Below are positions 15,551-24,108 of a stretch of 28,763 nucleotides of DNA, one piece after another. Location: assembly GCA_009785015.1 (NCBI GenBank), contig WQXD01000014.1:1-28763 (forward strand), in the 5' to 3' direction. The first letter of the stretch is position 1. Each line of letters opens with the position of its first letter. Both the position numbers and the translations under genes were made by a program. The stretch is from Oscillospiraceae bacterium. Its GTDB lineage: Bacteria; Bacillota_A; Clostridia; Oscillospirales; WRJC01. The notes under the pieces are model-generated. The model did not search any database and was not told the origin of the DNA. It saw only the letters and a program-made list of their open reading frames with translations.

Positions 15551-16642
15551 TCAGATCAGCGACGTTTTGGGCGCGAATATATAATCGGCGAATAACTGCG
15601 CGATTTTTGCTTTTTTGGCGTCTCCGCTGTGTATAACGATGCGGTAACTGTATGTCACAGACCCTCCGGCGGGGATTGTGACCGGTCCGCCGAGGTGAAA
15701 ATTGTTGGGGGCCATGAGCCCGTAGTCGCGGGTGTGAAAGTAGGTGGGATAACCCGGATTTTGGGGGTTGTCGAGTATCGCCACCCCGTTGACGCCGCCT
15801 TTTTCGCCCGTGCCGCTGTAATCGTTCCAATGGGCGCGGCGCATCCATATCTCGCTTTCGTTGACCCCTCCGAATGAATTTTCTATCCTGCCGCCGTTTG
15901 GAACCGTGTAATTGTCCGCCATTCTCACCGCTAAAGGCCCCGCCTCTTTGGTCGCGCCGAGCGTTACTTCCCCGTAATTCGCCGTCAGTGTGAGCGATAC
16001 GTCGATTATGCGCCGGCTCTTTGGGGTATTGTAAAAGGTGATTTTCGTCGAGTCGTCGGCTATGGGCGATTTGTCATGGTGAGTCCAGAGGTTGTTCGCG
16101 GTGAACCGCGTATATGCGGGGCCGTTTTGTATGTCTGTGATTTCTTTGTTTAGAATATACCCGTGCCCGGCGGGTTCGTTCCAGGTGTCCGTGCCGTTTA
16201 TGTCGCCGTGCGAAAACCATATTCCGCGGTGATGCGGGTGCTCGGGGCCCGCGTAGTTGTGGCGCGTGATCAATTCGCCTTTTTTGCCGTAAAAGGGCCC
16301 GAGATACGGTTTGGGGATATCCGTTCCGAAATAATATGAGCTGTATTTGCTGCCGTTTAAAAATATGTCGACCGAACCGGCGCCGGCGGCGGATTTGGCG
16401 GTTTTGAGCGGCGAGAGCTCAAATTCGCCGATATCGAATGTCAGCTCCGAGCCCGCTTTCAGCTCGGGCGCGATGAAAACGTATTCATGCATCCCCTCGA
16501 TTGTCATTCCGGCGTACTGCACCGGGATGACGGTGTTTTTTCCGGCCAAGGCGAAATCGCGGCTGAAAAGCAGGGTTTTGCTCCTAAAATATACGGGGCA
16601 GCCGGTACGTTCGTGATTCCCCGCTTCGACTTTCAGTTTCAT
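15551..16642 (-). CDS. DUF6807/PmoA-family protein
   Basis: The 363-residue protein matches the PF14100 family, labelled PmoA or DUF6807. Hallmarks are PYLGPFYGKKGE (about 112-123) and the His-rich HPHHRGIWFSHGDINGTDTW (about 135-154), with a beta-rich body and GPVTIPAGGSVTYSYRIVIH near the end. The 'methane oxygenase' label in databases is misleading: members occur in carbohydrate and glycoside loci of Bacteroidota, Planctomycetota and Clostridia, and their activity is not firmly established. No signal peptide is visible, so it is probably cytosolic. GGAGGTG lies six bases before ATG 16642. It is the last gene in the leftward SBP-UroD-DUF6807 run. Confidence 0.82.
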   Translation of the reverse strand: MKLKVEAGNHERTGCPVYFRSKTLLFSRDFALAGKNTVIPVQYAGMTIEGMHEYVFIAPELKAGSELTFDIGEFELSPLKTAKSAAGAGSVDIFLNGSKYSSYYFGTDIPKPYLGPFYGKKGELITRHNYAGPEHPHHRGIWFSHGDINGTDTWNEPAGHGYILNKEITDIQNGPAYTRFTANNLWTHHDKSPIADDSTKITFYNTPKSRRIIDVSLTLTANYGEVTLGATKEAGPLAVRMADNYTVPNGGRIENSFGGVNESEIWMRRAHWNDYSGTGEKGGVNGVAILDNPQNPGYPTYFHTRDYGLMAPNNFHLGGPVTIPAGGSVTYSYRIVIHSGDAKKAKIAQLFADYIFAPKTSLI

Positions 16643-16670
16643 AAATTCACCTCCATAATTATTTAATCAA

Positions 16671-17762
16671 TCACGATATCAGTTTCGCTATCATTTCCAC
16701 CCTTGAAAAATCCGCGTTCGGCGGAACATTGTCCGACATTCCCAGAATAAATCCGGGCATTCCCTTCAAGGCGAGTATCGTCGATTCGATATAGTTTTCA
16801 AATTCCGCCGGGGATATGACGTCGGCACAGACCATAACCGCCGGGATTCCGCCCTGCAGCGCCACTTTGCCGTCGAGCGCCTCGAGCGCGTTTTTCAGCG
16901 ATATATCCGCCATGGGGCTTGTGACGACGGCTTCCACCACTTCGATGCCGGTTTCGGGCAAGAGCGGCAGCAGATGCTGTGTGCGGCCGCACCAATGCGC
17001 CGCCAATATTTTTCCGGAACCTTTCAGCGCGCTTTTGCATTCCTGATAAAACCCGACTGCATAGCGTTTAAATAACTTCGGGGAAATCATGACTTCATCC
17101 ATGTTGTCCCCGAACTCTATGACGTCGGCGGTAGTGCCGGCCAGCATTTTGAATGCTTCGACATATTTTTTGTGATATACCGAAAGCAGGCATCCCACAT
17201 CCTCGGGATAATCTTCCATCAGATAAAACGCGTTCATATAGCCCGCGTCGGTTTTGGCGAACTGGATCAGCGGCACGCATAAGAGCTGATGCAGTACAAT
17301 GCCGTCATCTCCCGTTTCTTTTAATGCCTTACGCGCGTTTTCAAAATCCACAGAATAATCGGTGCCCTGCGCGATATATGTCATCACGCGGAGGCTTTGC
17401 CGGTCGGTGATAAAATGTTTGGTATGGGCGTATGAACTGTGTTTTGATTCGGAGGGCATGAATTCTTCGTAAACGGTTCCGACCGGCGTGGTTATTTCAT
17501 GGTAACTCGCGCCGTTTGGGCGTTTGCCGGAGGTATGTTTGATTTTTGGGTCCTGGCTTGTCAAAAGGGCGCCCGCGCGGTTCCAGATGGAGGCGCCGAT
17601 GGCGCGCACTATGTCGTTGCGGCTTTTATTGACATATGCCTCCGGCAGTGTGGCCCCGGCGCCGTTTACAGCCAGCCAGTAATCGAAGTTGGGCGCCCAG
17701 ACCAATTCTCCGTCTGTGGGATCCCGGCGCATTGCGGCCAAATAACGTTCCCGTTTTGTCAT
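16671..17762 (-). CDS. Uroporphyrinogen-decarboxylase-superfamily protein, likely not a haem enzyme
   Basis: The 363-residue protein has the UroD/MtaA-like TIM barrel: MTKRERYLAAMRRDPTDGEL at the start, ADVIEFGDNMDEVMISP (about 212-228), KILAAHWCGRTQHLLPLL with His256 and Cys258, and GKVALQGGIPAVMV (about 298-311). The superfamily includes true UroD and zinc-dependent corrinoid methyltransferases. The N-terminal FRQAGRY-type signature of UroD is absent, which argues against haem synthesis. In methyltransferase-type members a further Cys is expected near the C-terminal GFILG...PP motif; here it reads GFILGMSDNVPPNAD, with Ser at 343. Its location between a sugar-binding protein gene and a DUF6807 gene points to catabolism of a sugar-like or methylated compound (inference). 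AAAGGA lies about 8 bases upstream of the ATG. Confidence 0.82.
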   Translation of the reverse strand: MTKRERYLAAMRRDPTDGELVWAPNFDYWLAVNGAGATLPEAYVNKSRNDIVRAIGASIWNRAGALLTSQDPKIKHTSGKRPNGASYHEITTPVGTVYEEFMPSESKHSSYAHTKHFITDRQSLRVMTYIAQGTDYSVDFENARKALKETGDDGIVLHQLLCVPLIQFAKTDAGYMNAFYLMEDYPEDVGCLLSVYHKKYVEAFKMLAGTTADVIEFGDNMDEVMISPKLFKRYAVGFYQECKSALKGSGKILAAHWCGRTQHLLPLLPETGIEVVEAVVTSPMADISLKNALEALDGKVALQGGIPAVMVCADVISPAEFENYIESTILALKGMPGFILGMSDNVPPNADFSRVEMIAKLIS

Positions 17763-17791
17763 AAAAAATTCCTTTCGTGAATTGAAAATTA

Positions 17792-19303
17792 TTAATTTCC
17801 CTCGAGTTCATCGAGCGTTTTTTGTATCGCGTTATTTATTTTCGCTTCCGCTTTCTCAAATTGCGAAACGAACGTGTCGGCTTTTCCCGAATTCGATATA
17901 CCGCCGAACAAGCTGCCTATCTCCCCCCAGTTATATAGATATGAGAGGTCCAAAATCCTGTTGTTCAGGATTATATCCAGCATTTCCATCGAATCCTCGT
18001 CGCGTATCAGTTTGTTTGTCACAGTTACGTCGTAATACGCAGGCATCACGTACTGCTTTGAATAATAGCCCATCGCGGAAAGTACGTTGCCAGCCCGCTC
18101 GGTATCCGTGCAGGTTACCGGAATGACGGTGTAAGTCGCCCAGGCGTTGGCGACCATTGCCCCGTATTGTTTTTGATTTTCATCGTATTTCGGAATGGGC
18201 AGTATGGCAAAATCGGCGTTCATGCTGCGCAGTTCAAAGCTGAACAAAAGCTGGTTTGAATGGAACATGATTTCATTGTCCCGGAATTTCGGCATTATGA
18301 AGTCAAAAAACACATTGTTATACCCCGCCGTTATATCTTCCGCGGCCACAGTCGTGTTTTTGTCCTTGAGAATGGGGACGACTTTGTCCACTATGCCCGC
18401 GATTCTCTCCGTATTCGGTTCGAACACGGGTATATCTTCGTCATTTTTCGGCGTGAGATATTCCCCCGCGCTGGTCACCGCCGTCTGTAAATATATATAC
18501 TGCGTGACAAAGCCCACCTGGTCGTTTTTGTCGATTACTCCGTCGCCGTTTAAATCCTTTGTCGCCTGTTTCGCAATGCCGTACATGGCGTCCCAGGTCC
18601 ATTTGCCGTCTCTGACCATTTGATACAGGTCTCCGACCGAATAATCCTGCATCAGTTTTTTGTTGGTGAAAATGGCCATGGGCGCTATGGCCGAATACAG
18701 GTTCACATCGCCGATTACCGCGCTGAGCCTGCCTCCGATCGACATGGCTTTTACGGAATTTTGGTCCCACCAGCTTTTTGACAAATCGAGCGAAGGTATC
18801 GAAAACAGATCGAAAGCGGTGTTTTTTTTGCTGAGGGCGGCGGGCAGGGAATCCCCGAGCAAAAAAGCCGCATCGAACAGATCGTCCCCGGCGAGAACCG
18901 CTTTTGTGAATTTCGCGGCAAAATCGCCCCTGTTCGGATATGTGACCGGCACTATGTCAAACTCGATATCGTAAAGGGCCTCCACATCCCGGTTTCTTTT
19001 GTAAACCGCGTCGTTTAACGGCTCCCCGGTATCCTGCTCCGCCATGATTTCGGATATGGCGGCGATTTGCCATGTACCCGTGGGTTTTCCGTCATAACCG
19101 AGTATAGTGAATTTGTACCCGCCGTAACCGGTTCCCTCCGCGGGGATAAATTCCGGCTTGGTTTCTTCTGTATCGCCGGTTTTTGAAATATCGCCCGTTT
19201 CGCCTTTGTTTTCCTGCTCAACGCTTTTTTCGGGGGCGCTGCATGAAATCAAAAAGATGAGCGCCAAGGCAAAAATCAATATCATCGCCGCTGTTTGTTT
19301 CAT
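17792..19303 (-). CDS. Extracellular solute-binding lipoprotein (ABC transporter, family 1)
   Basis: The 503-residue protein has a lipoprotein signal peptide with lipobox LISC (Cys21), then an acidic Ser/Thr/Glu linker (about 24-58) and a two-lobe substrate-binding fold (GYGGYKFTILGYDG, LNDAVYKRNRDVEALYDIEFD, FDAAFLLGD, WWDQNSVKAMSIGGRL, WTWDAMYGIAKQATKDL, FAILPIPKYDENQKQYGAMV). Residues 250-261 (DLNGDGVIDKND) look like a calcium-binding EF-hand loop, common in this family. It should capture a sugar or oligosaccharide outside the membrane, but no permease or ATPase genes are in the window, so the transporter partner lies elsewhere. It is first in the operon with the UroD-like and DUF6807 genes and has a clear promoter with an overlapping palindrome. 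AAGGATGG lies about 9 bases before the ATG. Confidence 0.88.
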   Translation of the reverse strand: MKQTAAMILIFALALIFLISCSAPEKSVEQENKGETGDISKTGDTEETKPEFIPAEGTGYGGYKFTILGYDGKPTGTWQIAAISEIMAEQDTGEPLNDAVYKRNRDVEALYDIEFDIVPVTYPNRGDFAAKFTKAVLAGDDLFDAAFLLGDSLPAALSKKNTAFDLFSIPSLDLSKSWWDQNSVKAMSIGGRLSAVIGDVNLYSAIAPMAIFTNKKLMQDYSVGDLYQMVRDGKWTWDAMYGIAKQATKDLNGDGVIDKNDQVGFVTQYIYLQTAVTSAGEYLTPKNDEDIPVFEPNTERIAGIVDKVVPILKDKNTTVAAEDITAGYNNVFFDFIMPKFRDNEIMFHSNQLLFSFELRSMNADFAILPIPKYDENQKQYGAMVANAWATYTVIPVTCTDTERAGNVLSAMGYYSKQYVMPAYYDVTVTNKLIRDEDSMEMLDIILNNRILDLSYLYNWGEIGSLFGGISNSGKADTFVSQFEKAEAKINNAIQKTLDELEGN

Positions 19304-19339
19304 AATTCAAACCATCCTTATCCGAATTTCTTTTTATCC

Positions 19340-19368
19340 ATTATATCACGGTTTGTCGTTTGTTGCAA
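19340..19368 (-). promoter_or_regulatory. Putative sigma-A promoter of the SBP-UroD-DUF6807 operon
   Basis: On the minus strand TTGCAA (19368-19363) and a perfect TATAAT (19345-19340) are 17 bases apart. The start codon is 37 bases further on. The -35 element lies inside the 10-base palindrome at 19361-19370. Confidence 0.65.
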
Positions 19369-19370
19369 CA
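19361..19370. promoter_or_regulatory. Palindrome TGTTGCAACA over the -35 element, possible operator
   Basis: A perfect 10-base palindrome covers the -35 box of the leftward promoter. Its position would allow a dimeric repressor to block RNA polymerase. No regulator gene is adjacent, and the site is short enough to arise by chance. Confidence 0.35.
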
Positions 19371-19409
19371 GTTATGGCAAAATATTTACCGCGTTTTTGT
19401 AATTTGTTC

Positions 19410-19438
19410 TTGTAAATATGATTTTTTTATGGTAGAAT
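19410..19438 (+). promoter_or_regulatory. Putative sigma-A promoter for the dnaD-dnaI-pcrA-valS run
   Basis: TTGTAA (19410-19415) and TAGAAT (19433-19438) are separated by 17 bases. The leader to the DnaD-like start at 19478 is about 33 bases and contains AGAGAGGG about 10 bases before the ATG. Confidence 0.55.
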
Positions 19439-19477
19439 ATACAAAGGCATATTAAAAAAAGAGAGGGCGCAAAAACA

Positions 19478-20581
19478 ATGTCCGCCGAACTGCAAACCGC
19501 CGCCGATATAAAATACATCGACATAAGGATGAAAAAAAAACCGAAAAACAATTCCGCAATCATATATATCATAAAAGACGCGGGCGAATTGTTTGTGAAA
19601 GTACTGCTCTTTTTGTTGTGCTGTGAAAATCCGGAAAAAATAGATTTTGAATTTATGAAACACAGCGTCAAATCCAAAAACGCCGAAAACGGGGAAATCC
19701 TGGAGGCGCTCGATTTTTGGAAAGACAGGGATATATTGAGTTATGAAATAACTTCCGAAACCAATACAAAAGGCCTGAATATAGAAAATGTGATCAATAT
19801 CATGCTCAATGTGAGAAGGGATATAAACATATTAAACGGCAAAGAGGAACCGGAGGAAATAGAATATCAGCAAGGACTTGGAATATATGAAGAAAAGATA
19901 ACAGAGGTCAAAACCGAAGATAAGCCCGCAGCAAAGGCCGAACCGGTTTCGGTGGACCAGGTCTGTGAATCGCTTGAAACAAACGAAGAATTCAAGAGGC
20001 TTATCCATGAAATCCAAAACCAAATGAAGCTCATTCTAAATACCGCCGAATATGTGATTATGTATAACCTCCATGAGACAAACGGAATGGAAGTGAATCT
20101 GATACTCGAGCTCTCGAGGATATGCGCCGAAGAGGGGAAAAACAATATACGATATTTGGAAAAAGTGGCGCTCGGGATGCTGTCCGAAGGTATTTTGAAA
20201 TTGAGCCAGTATGAAGGCAAAATCGAGGAAATGCAAAAAATCAAGGAATTTGAGGAAAAAATCAAAATAATATTTGAAGCGGAAACGAAAAAACTGACTT
20301 CAAAAGAAAGAAACTATATCAAAAAATGGGCCAAGGAATACAATTTCACCGACGATATGCTTTCGGAAGGCTACAAGCAGTGCCTCAAATATACAGAGAG
20401 GCTTTCTTTTGAATATATAAACACCATATATTCAAACTGGCATGAAAAAGGCTTCGCGACGCTCGACGATATAAAAAACGAATTCGCGTCAAACGGAGGC
20501 AATTCCAAAAAAAACGACAGCAAAAAAAACGCGGGATACAACGTGGAACAGTTCTTTGAAAAATTAGTCAAAAATCTTTGA
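19478..20581 (+). CDS. DnaD-domain replication protein
   Basis: The 367-residue protein has the layout of clostridial DnaD-like primosome proteins. An N-terminal winged-helix-like region (about 30-100: IIYIIKDAGELFVKVLLFLLCC, ILEALDFWKDRDILSYE) is followed by an acidic, Lys/Glu-rich linker (about 120-165) and two helical DnaD/DnaB_2 domains (about 165-250 and 265-345). The second ends with the characteristic YINTIYSNWHEKGFATLDDI. DnaD proteins bind DNA and help load the replicative helicase at oriC or at restart sites. The next gene encodes a DnaI/DnaC-like loader whose ribosome binding site overlaps this stop codon, so the two are likely made in a fixed ratio. The protein ends in a Lys/Asn-rich stretch. 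Confidence 0.85.
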   Translation: MSAELQTAADIKYIDIRMKKKPKNNSAIIYIIKDAGELFVKVLLFLLCCENPEKIDFEFMKHSVKSKNAENGEILEALDFWKDRDILSYEITSETNTKGLNIENVINIMLNVRRDINILNGKEEPEEIEYQQGLGIYEEKITEVKTEDKPAAKAEPVSVDQVCESLETNEEFKRLIHEIQNQMKLILNTAEYVIMYNLHETNGMEVNLILELSRICAEEGKNNIRYLEKVALGMLSEGILKLSQYEGKIEEMQKIKEFEEKIKIIFEAETKKLTSKERNYIKKWAKEYNFTDDMLSEGYKQCLKYTERLSFEYINTIYSNWHEKGFATLDDIKNEFASNGGNSKKNDSKKNAGYNVEQFFEKLVKNL

Positions 20582-20583
20582 GG
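20580..20583 (+). promoter_or_regulatory. Ribosome binding site that fixes the helicase-loader start
   Basis: GAGG overlaps the TGA stop of the DnaD-like gene and lies six bases before ATG 20590. This favours 20590 over the in-frame TTG at 20578, which has no site of its own. Confidence 0.7.
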
Positions 20584-20589
20584 TATGGT

Positions 20590-21594
20590 ATGGCGTACAA
20601 CAGCACAGTGGTCCGGAAAGTTCTGGACGATTTCGACAATAAATCCAAAACGGCGGTTACAGACGCCGCGAAGAGAAAAAAAGAGCTGTATGACAAAATT
20701 CCGGAACTTTGGGAAACAGATAAAAAATTGGAGGAAACCCACAAGGAACTCGCAGCCGTAATATTCTCGGGGAGCGGCTGTGAGCTGAAAATGGAAGAGG
20801 CGAAAAAAAAGAACCGGGATTTGATCGCAAAACGAAATTCGCTGCTTGAAAAAGCGGGATATGACAAAGCTCACACAGACCCGGCTTATGAATGCGCGGC
20901 CTGCGAGGACACCGGATATCAGGAAGAATTGATGTGCGAATGTTTGAAAAAAGCGCTCGCGGCGGAGAGCATAAACCATTCGGGGCTCGGCAGAGCCATA
21001 AAAAATCAAACTTTTGAAAATTTCAACCTGAATTACTACGACAAAAAAAAATCTTCGGACGCGGAGCAAAGCGAAAGCCCGTACAGGCACATGAAAGAAG
21101 TATGCGAAGAATGCAAAAAATTCGCGGAAAATTTCACAAACGCCGAAAATCCGGAAAAACACGTCAAAAACCTGATGTTCATAGGCCCTTCGGGATTGGG
21201 CAAAACGCATATGTCCTCTGCGATAACCTGTGAAGTGATAAAAAGGGGCTGCGATGTTTTTTACGATTCGGCGCAGAGCATACTGTATTCATTCGAAAAA
21301 GAGAGATTTTCGAAGGCGGGCTCATTCGATTCCGAAATCATCGACAGGTACATGAGCTGCGACCTTTTGATCATCGACGATCTGGGCACGGAATATTCGG
21401 GGAATATGGCCCTCTCTTCGCTGTACAACCTCATAAATATGCGGCTGCTCGAAAAGAAAAGCATGATAATAAGCACCAACCTGACAGGAAGCGAGATGCA
21501 AAACAAGTACGACGCGAGGATCATGTCCCGTATAATCGGGGAATTTACGATTTTGAATTTTATCGGAGAAGACATAAGATTGAAAAAGAGGTAA
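20590..21594 (+). CDS. DnaI/DnaC-like AAA+ helicase loader
   Basis: The 334-residue protein has an N-terminal helical part, a four-cysteine zinc-binding module (CAACEDTGYQEELMCEC; Cys102, 105, 116, 118) and a C-terminal AAA+ ATPase. Walker A is GPSGLGKTH (about 199-207) and Walker B is LLIIDDLGTE (about 259-268). An ISTNL sensor-1 stretch and a sensor-2-like RIMSRI region follow. This is the plan of Gram-positive DnaI, which loads the replicative helicase on to single-stranded DNA with the help of DnaD and DnaB. The adjacent DnaD-like gene upstream supports the role. IstB-type transposition ATPases are related, but the zinc module and context argue for DnaI. The pcrA gene follows after 7 bases. 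Confidence 0.88.
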   Translation: MAYNSTVVRKVLDDFDNKSKTAVTDAAKRKKELYDKIPELWETDKKLEETHKELAAVIFSGSGCELKMEEAKKKNRDLIAKRNSLLEKAGYDKAHTDPAYECAACEDTGYQEELMCECLKKALAAESINHSGLGRAIKNQTFENFNLNYYDKKKSSDAEQSESPYRHMKEVCEECKKFAENFTNAENPEKHVKNLMFIGPSGLGKTHMSSAITCEVIKRGCDVFYDSAQSILYSFEKERFSKAGSFDSEIIDRYMSCDLLIIDDLGTEYSGNMALSSLYNLINMRLLEKKSMIISTNLTGSEMQNKYDARIMSRIIGEFTILNFIGEDIRLKKR

Positions 21595-21601
21595 ACGGAA
21601 A

Positions 21602-24088
21602 ATGAGCGATACAAAAGATTTAAAGGCGAGATATGTCAAATTAAAACAAAAATTGTTTGATATGCGGTATTCCTATCTCAACGAGCCGCAGCGCGAAGCC
21701 GTCTATACGAATGAGGGCCCGCTTTTGATCCTCGCGGGGGCGGGGAGTGGAAAAACCACCGTTTTGGTGAACAGGATAGCCTTTCTTATAAAATACGGCG
21801 GCGCCTATTTCAACGGCGAACCCGGCGAAATAAACGAATCCGAAATCGAAACGCTCGAAACCGTTTTAAAATACGCGCAAAAATCAAATCCGGAGGAATT
21901 GGATGATATTCTGAGCCGGTTTTCGCACCGGCCGTGTCCGGCCTACTCCATTTTGTCGATAACATTCACAAATAAGGCCGCCAATGAAATGAAAAACCGC
22001 CTGAAAAACATCCTCGGGGCCGCAGCCGACGACATATGGGCGGGGACTTTTCATTCCGTGTGCGTCAGGATGCTGCGGCGGTATATAAACAGGCTGGGAT
22101 ATAATTCCAGTTTTACGATTTACGATTCCGATGATGTGAGGCGCCAGATAACGGCGATTATGAAAGAATTCAATATAAGCGACGAAACTCTGCCCGTCAG
22201 GTACGTGGCCACCGCCATAAGCAGGGCAAAAGACGATTTGAAATATCCCGAAGAATTTACCGCTGATACAAGCAACCCGAAAGAGAGGGATACAAAAAAA
22301 ATATATACGGAATATCAAAAAAGGCTGAAGCTCTCAAACGCGCTGGATTTTGACGACATAATCGCGCTTACGGTCAAAATTCTGGAAACCGATAGTGAAG
22401 CAAGGGAATATTACAACAATAAATTCGAGTATATATTGGTGGATGAATATCAGGACACGAATTTCGCGCAGTACGCGTTGATTTCGATGCTGTCGCAAAA
22501 ACACAACAACGTCATGGTGGTGGGCGACGACGACCAGAGCATATACAAGTTCAGGGGAGCGACCATAGCGAATATTTTGAGTTTTACAAAAAAATTCGAA
22601 AACGCCAAACTCATCAAACTCGAGCAGAATTACCGCTCTACCAAAACGATATTGGACGCGGCGAACGGGATCATAAAAAACAACGAAAGCCGGATGGGCA
22701 AAGCGCTCTGGACCCAAAAAGACCACGGATCCAAAATCGTGCTCAGGGAAACCAACAACCAAAACGACGAATCGGATTATATCACCGACGAAATAATAAA
22801 TCTGACGGAAACAAAAAGCAAAATATACAAGGATTTCGCGGTGCTGTACCGCGTGAACGCGCAGTCCGCCAATATCGAAACCGCTTTCGCGAAAGCCTCG
22901 ATACCATACAGGGTGTTGGGCGGCATACGCTTTTATGAAAGAAGAGAAATAAAGGATATGATGGCGTATTTTTGCGTGGTGAACAACACCGCCGATTCGG
23001 CCAGGCTGAAACGCATTATAAACGTCCCCAAAAGGAGCATAGGCGAGGCGACCATTGCGGCAATTGAACAAACCGCGTCAAATGAAAGCCGGAGTATGTT
23101 TGAAATTATAGCGAATGCGGACAAATATCCGATGCTGAGCCGGAACGCGGTCCGCATGAAAGCTTTCGCCGACCTGATAAATAATTTTATAGAGCTCGAA
23201 AAGAGAGAATCCCTGCCGGATTTTTTCGAAAAGGTGTTTGATTTGAGCGGTTACAGGAGCATGCTCGAGGAAGCGGGCAAAGAAGGAGAGGACCGTTTGG
23301 ACAATATCAAAGAACTCATCTCGCAGGCTATCACATATACGGAGGCAAAACGCGAGGAGCTGCGTGAATGGGGGGAATTGGAGGAAATAGAGGCTCAGGG
23401 TTACGGCAGCAGAGCTTCCAGCCTGACGGGATTCCTGGAGGAAGTCGCGCTCATATCGGACATCGACAATTACGACGAAAGCGCCGACGCAGTCACCCTG
23501 ATGACGATACACAGCGCGAAAGGGCTTGAGTTCCCGGTCGTTTTTTTGCCCGGTTTGGAAGAAAATCTGTTTCCCTCGAGATTGTCCGCCGACAAACCGG
23601 ATGAACTCGAAGAAGAGCGCCGGCTCGCGTATGTGGCGGTCACCAGGGCCAAAGAACAGGTGTTTATATCATATGCCAAAGAAAGGCTGCTCTACGGGCG
23701 GACGGGATTCAATAAAATATCGAGGTTCGCCGAAGAAATACCGAAAGAGACAGTCGAGCACATGAGGATACCCGACAGCGAACGCCGCCGGAATCCGCCG
23801 GGCTTCGGTTCACAGAGAAGATATCCCCCGAAAATATCGCTGCACAGCGAGCTGGCCACCGACTACACGACCGCCAGCGCCCGGGTGAACAAAAACCGTG
23901 ACAGCGTCGAATCCGGATATACTCAGATATTCAACCAAGGCGATATGATCCGGCACCCGAATTTCGGCGACGGCTTGATAATCAAAGCGACCGATCTGGG
24001 GGGGGACACATTGTACGAGGTGGCTTTTGAGACGGTGGGAACCAAAAAGATCATGGGCACATACGCGAAATTCAAGTTGAAAAATTAA
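21602..24088 (+). CDS. pcrA: ATP-dependent DNA helicase PcrA/UvrD
   Basis: The 828-residue SF1A helicase moves 3'-5' on DNA and acts in repair, replication conflict removal and rolling-circle replication. Visible motifs are the Q motif (YLNEPQREAV), motif I GAGSGKTT (46-53), Ia ITFTNKAANEMK, II VDEYQDTN, III VVGDDDQSIYKFRGA, IV QNYRST, V TLMTIHSAKGLEFPVVFLPG and VI RRLAYVAVTRAKE. A segment of about 45 residues lies between motifs I and Ia (about 67-112) where Bacillus PcrA has only a short link. The C-terminus ends with a small module, GDMIRHPNFGDGLI...GTYAKFKL, found in PcrA and used for RNA polymerase contact in Bacillus. AGAGG precedes the ATG by about 9 bases. Confidence 0.94.
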   Translation: MSDTKDLKARYVKLKQKLFDMRYSYLNEPQREAVYTNEGPLLILAGAGSGKTTVLVNRIAFLIKYGGAYFNGEPGEINESEIETLETVLKYAQKSNPEELDDILSRFSHRPCPAYSILSITFTNKAANEMKNRLKNILGAAADDIWAGTFHSVCVRMLRRYINRLGYNSSFTIYDSDDVRRQITAIMKEFNISDETLPVRYVATAISRAKDDLKYPEEFTADTSNPKERDTKKIYTEYQKRLKLSNALDFDDIIALTVKILETDSEAREYYNNKFEYILVDEYQDTNFAQYALISMLSQKHNNVMVVGDDDQSIYKFRGATIANILSFTKKFENAKLIKLEQNYRSTKTILDAANGIIKNNESRMGKALWTQKDHGSKIVLRETNNQNDESDYITDEIINLTETKSKIYKDFAVLYRVNAQSANIETAFAKASIPYRVLGGIRFYERREIKDMMAYFCVVNNTADSARLKRIINVPKRSIGEATIAAIEQTASNESRSMFEIIANADKYPMLSRNAVRMKAFADLINNFIELEKRESLPDFFEKVFDLSGYRSMLEEAGKEGEDRLDNIKELISQAITYTEAKREELREWGELEEIEAQGYGSRASSLTGFLEEVALISDIDNYDESADAVTLMTIHSAKGLEFPVVFLPGLEENLFPSRLSADKPDELEEERRLAYVAVTRAKEQVFISYAKERLLYGRTGFNKISRFAEEIPKETVEHMRIPDSERRRNPPGFGSQRRYPPKISLHSELATDYTTASARVNKNRDSVESGYTQIFNQGDMIRHPNFGDGLIIKATDLGGDTLYEVAFETVGTKKIMGTYAKFKLKN

Positions 24089-24108
24089 TAAGGGAGAAAT
24101 AATATACA

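Noticed and set aside
15551..16642. Particulate methane monooxygenase subunit A
   Set aside because: The PmoA name comes from a family label; the protein has no membrane segments and is unrelated to pMMO.
16671..17762. Assignment as hemE (uroporphyrinogen decarboxylase of haem synthesis)
   Set aside because: The UroD substrate-binding N-terminal signature is absent and the neighbours are sugar-uptake genes.
20578..20592. TTG start for the helicase loader four codons upstream
   Set aside because: GAGG is ideally spaced for ATG 20590 and overlaps the TTG region itself.
20371..21210. Minus-strand open frame of 279 codons opposite the DnaD/DnaI genes
   Set aside because: The translation is rich in Phe, Arg and Val as expected from the complement of Lys/Glu-rich genes, with no recognisable domain. 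Both plus-strand genes are clear.
22334..23071. Minus-strand open frame of 245 codons inside pcrA
   Set aside because: It is complementary to helicase motifs II to IV and shows no domain.
24089..24108. T-box riboswitch ahead of valS
   Set aside because: Only 20 bases separate pcrA and valS; there is no room for a T-box or antiterminator.
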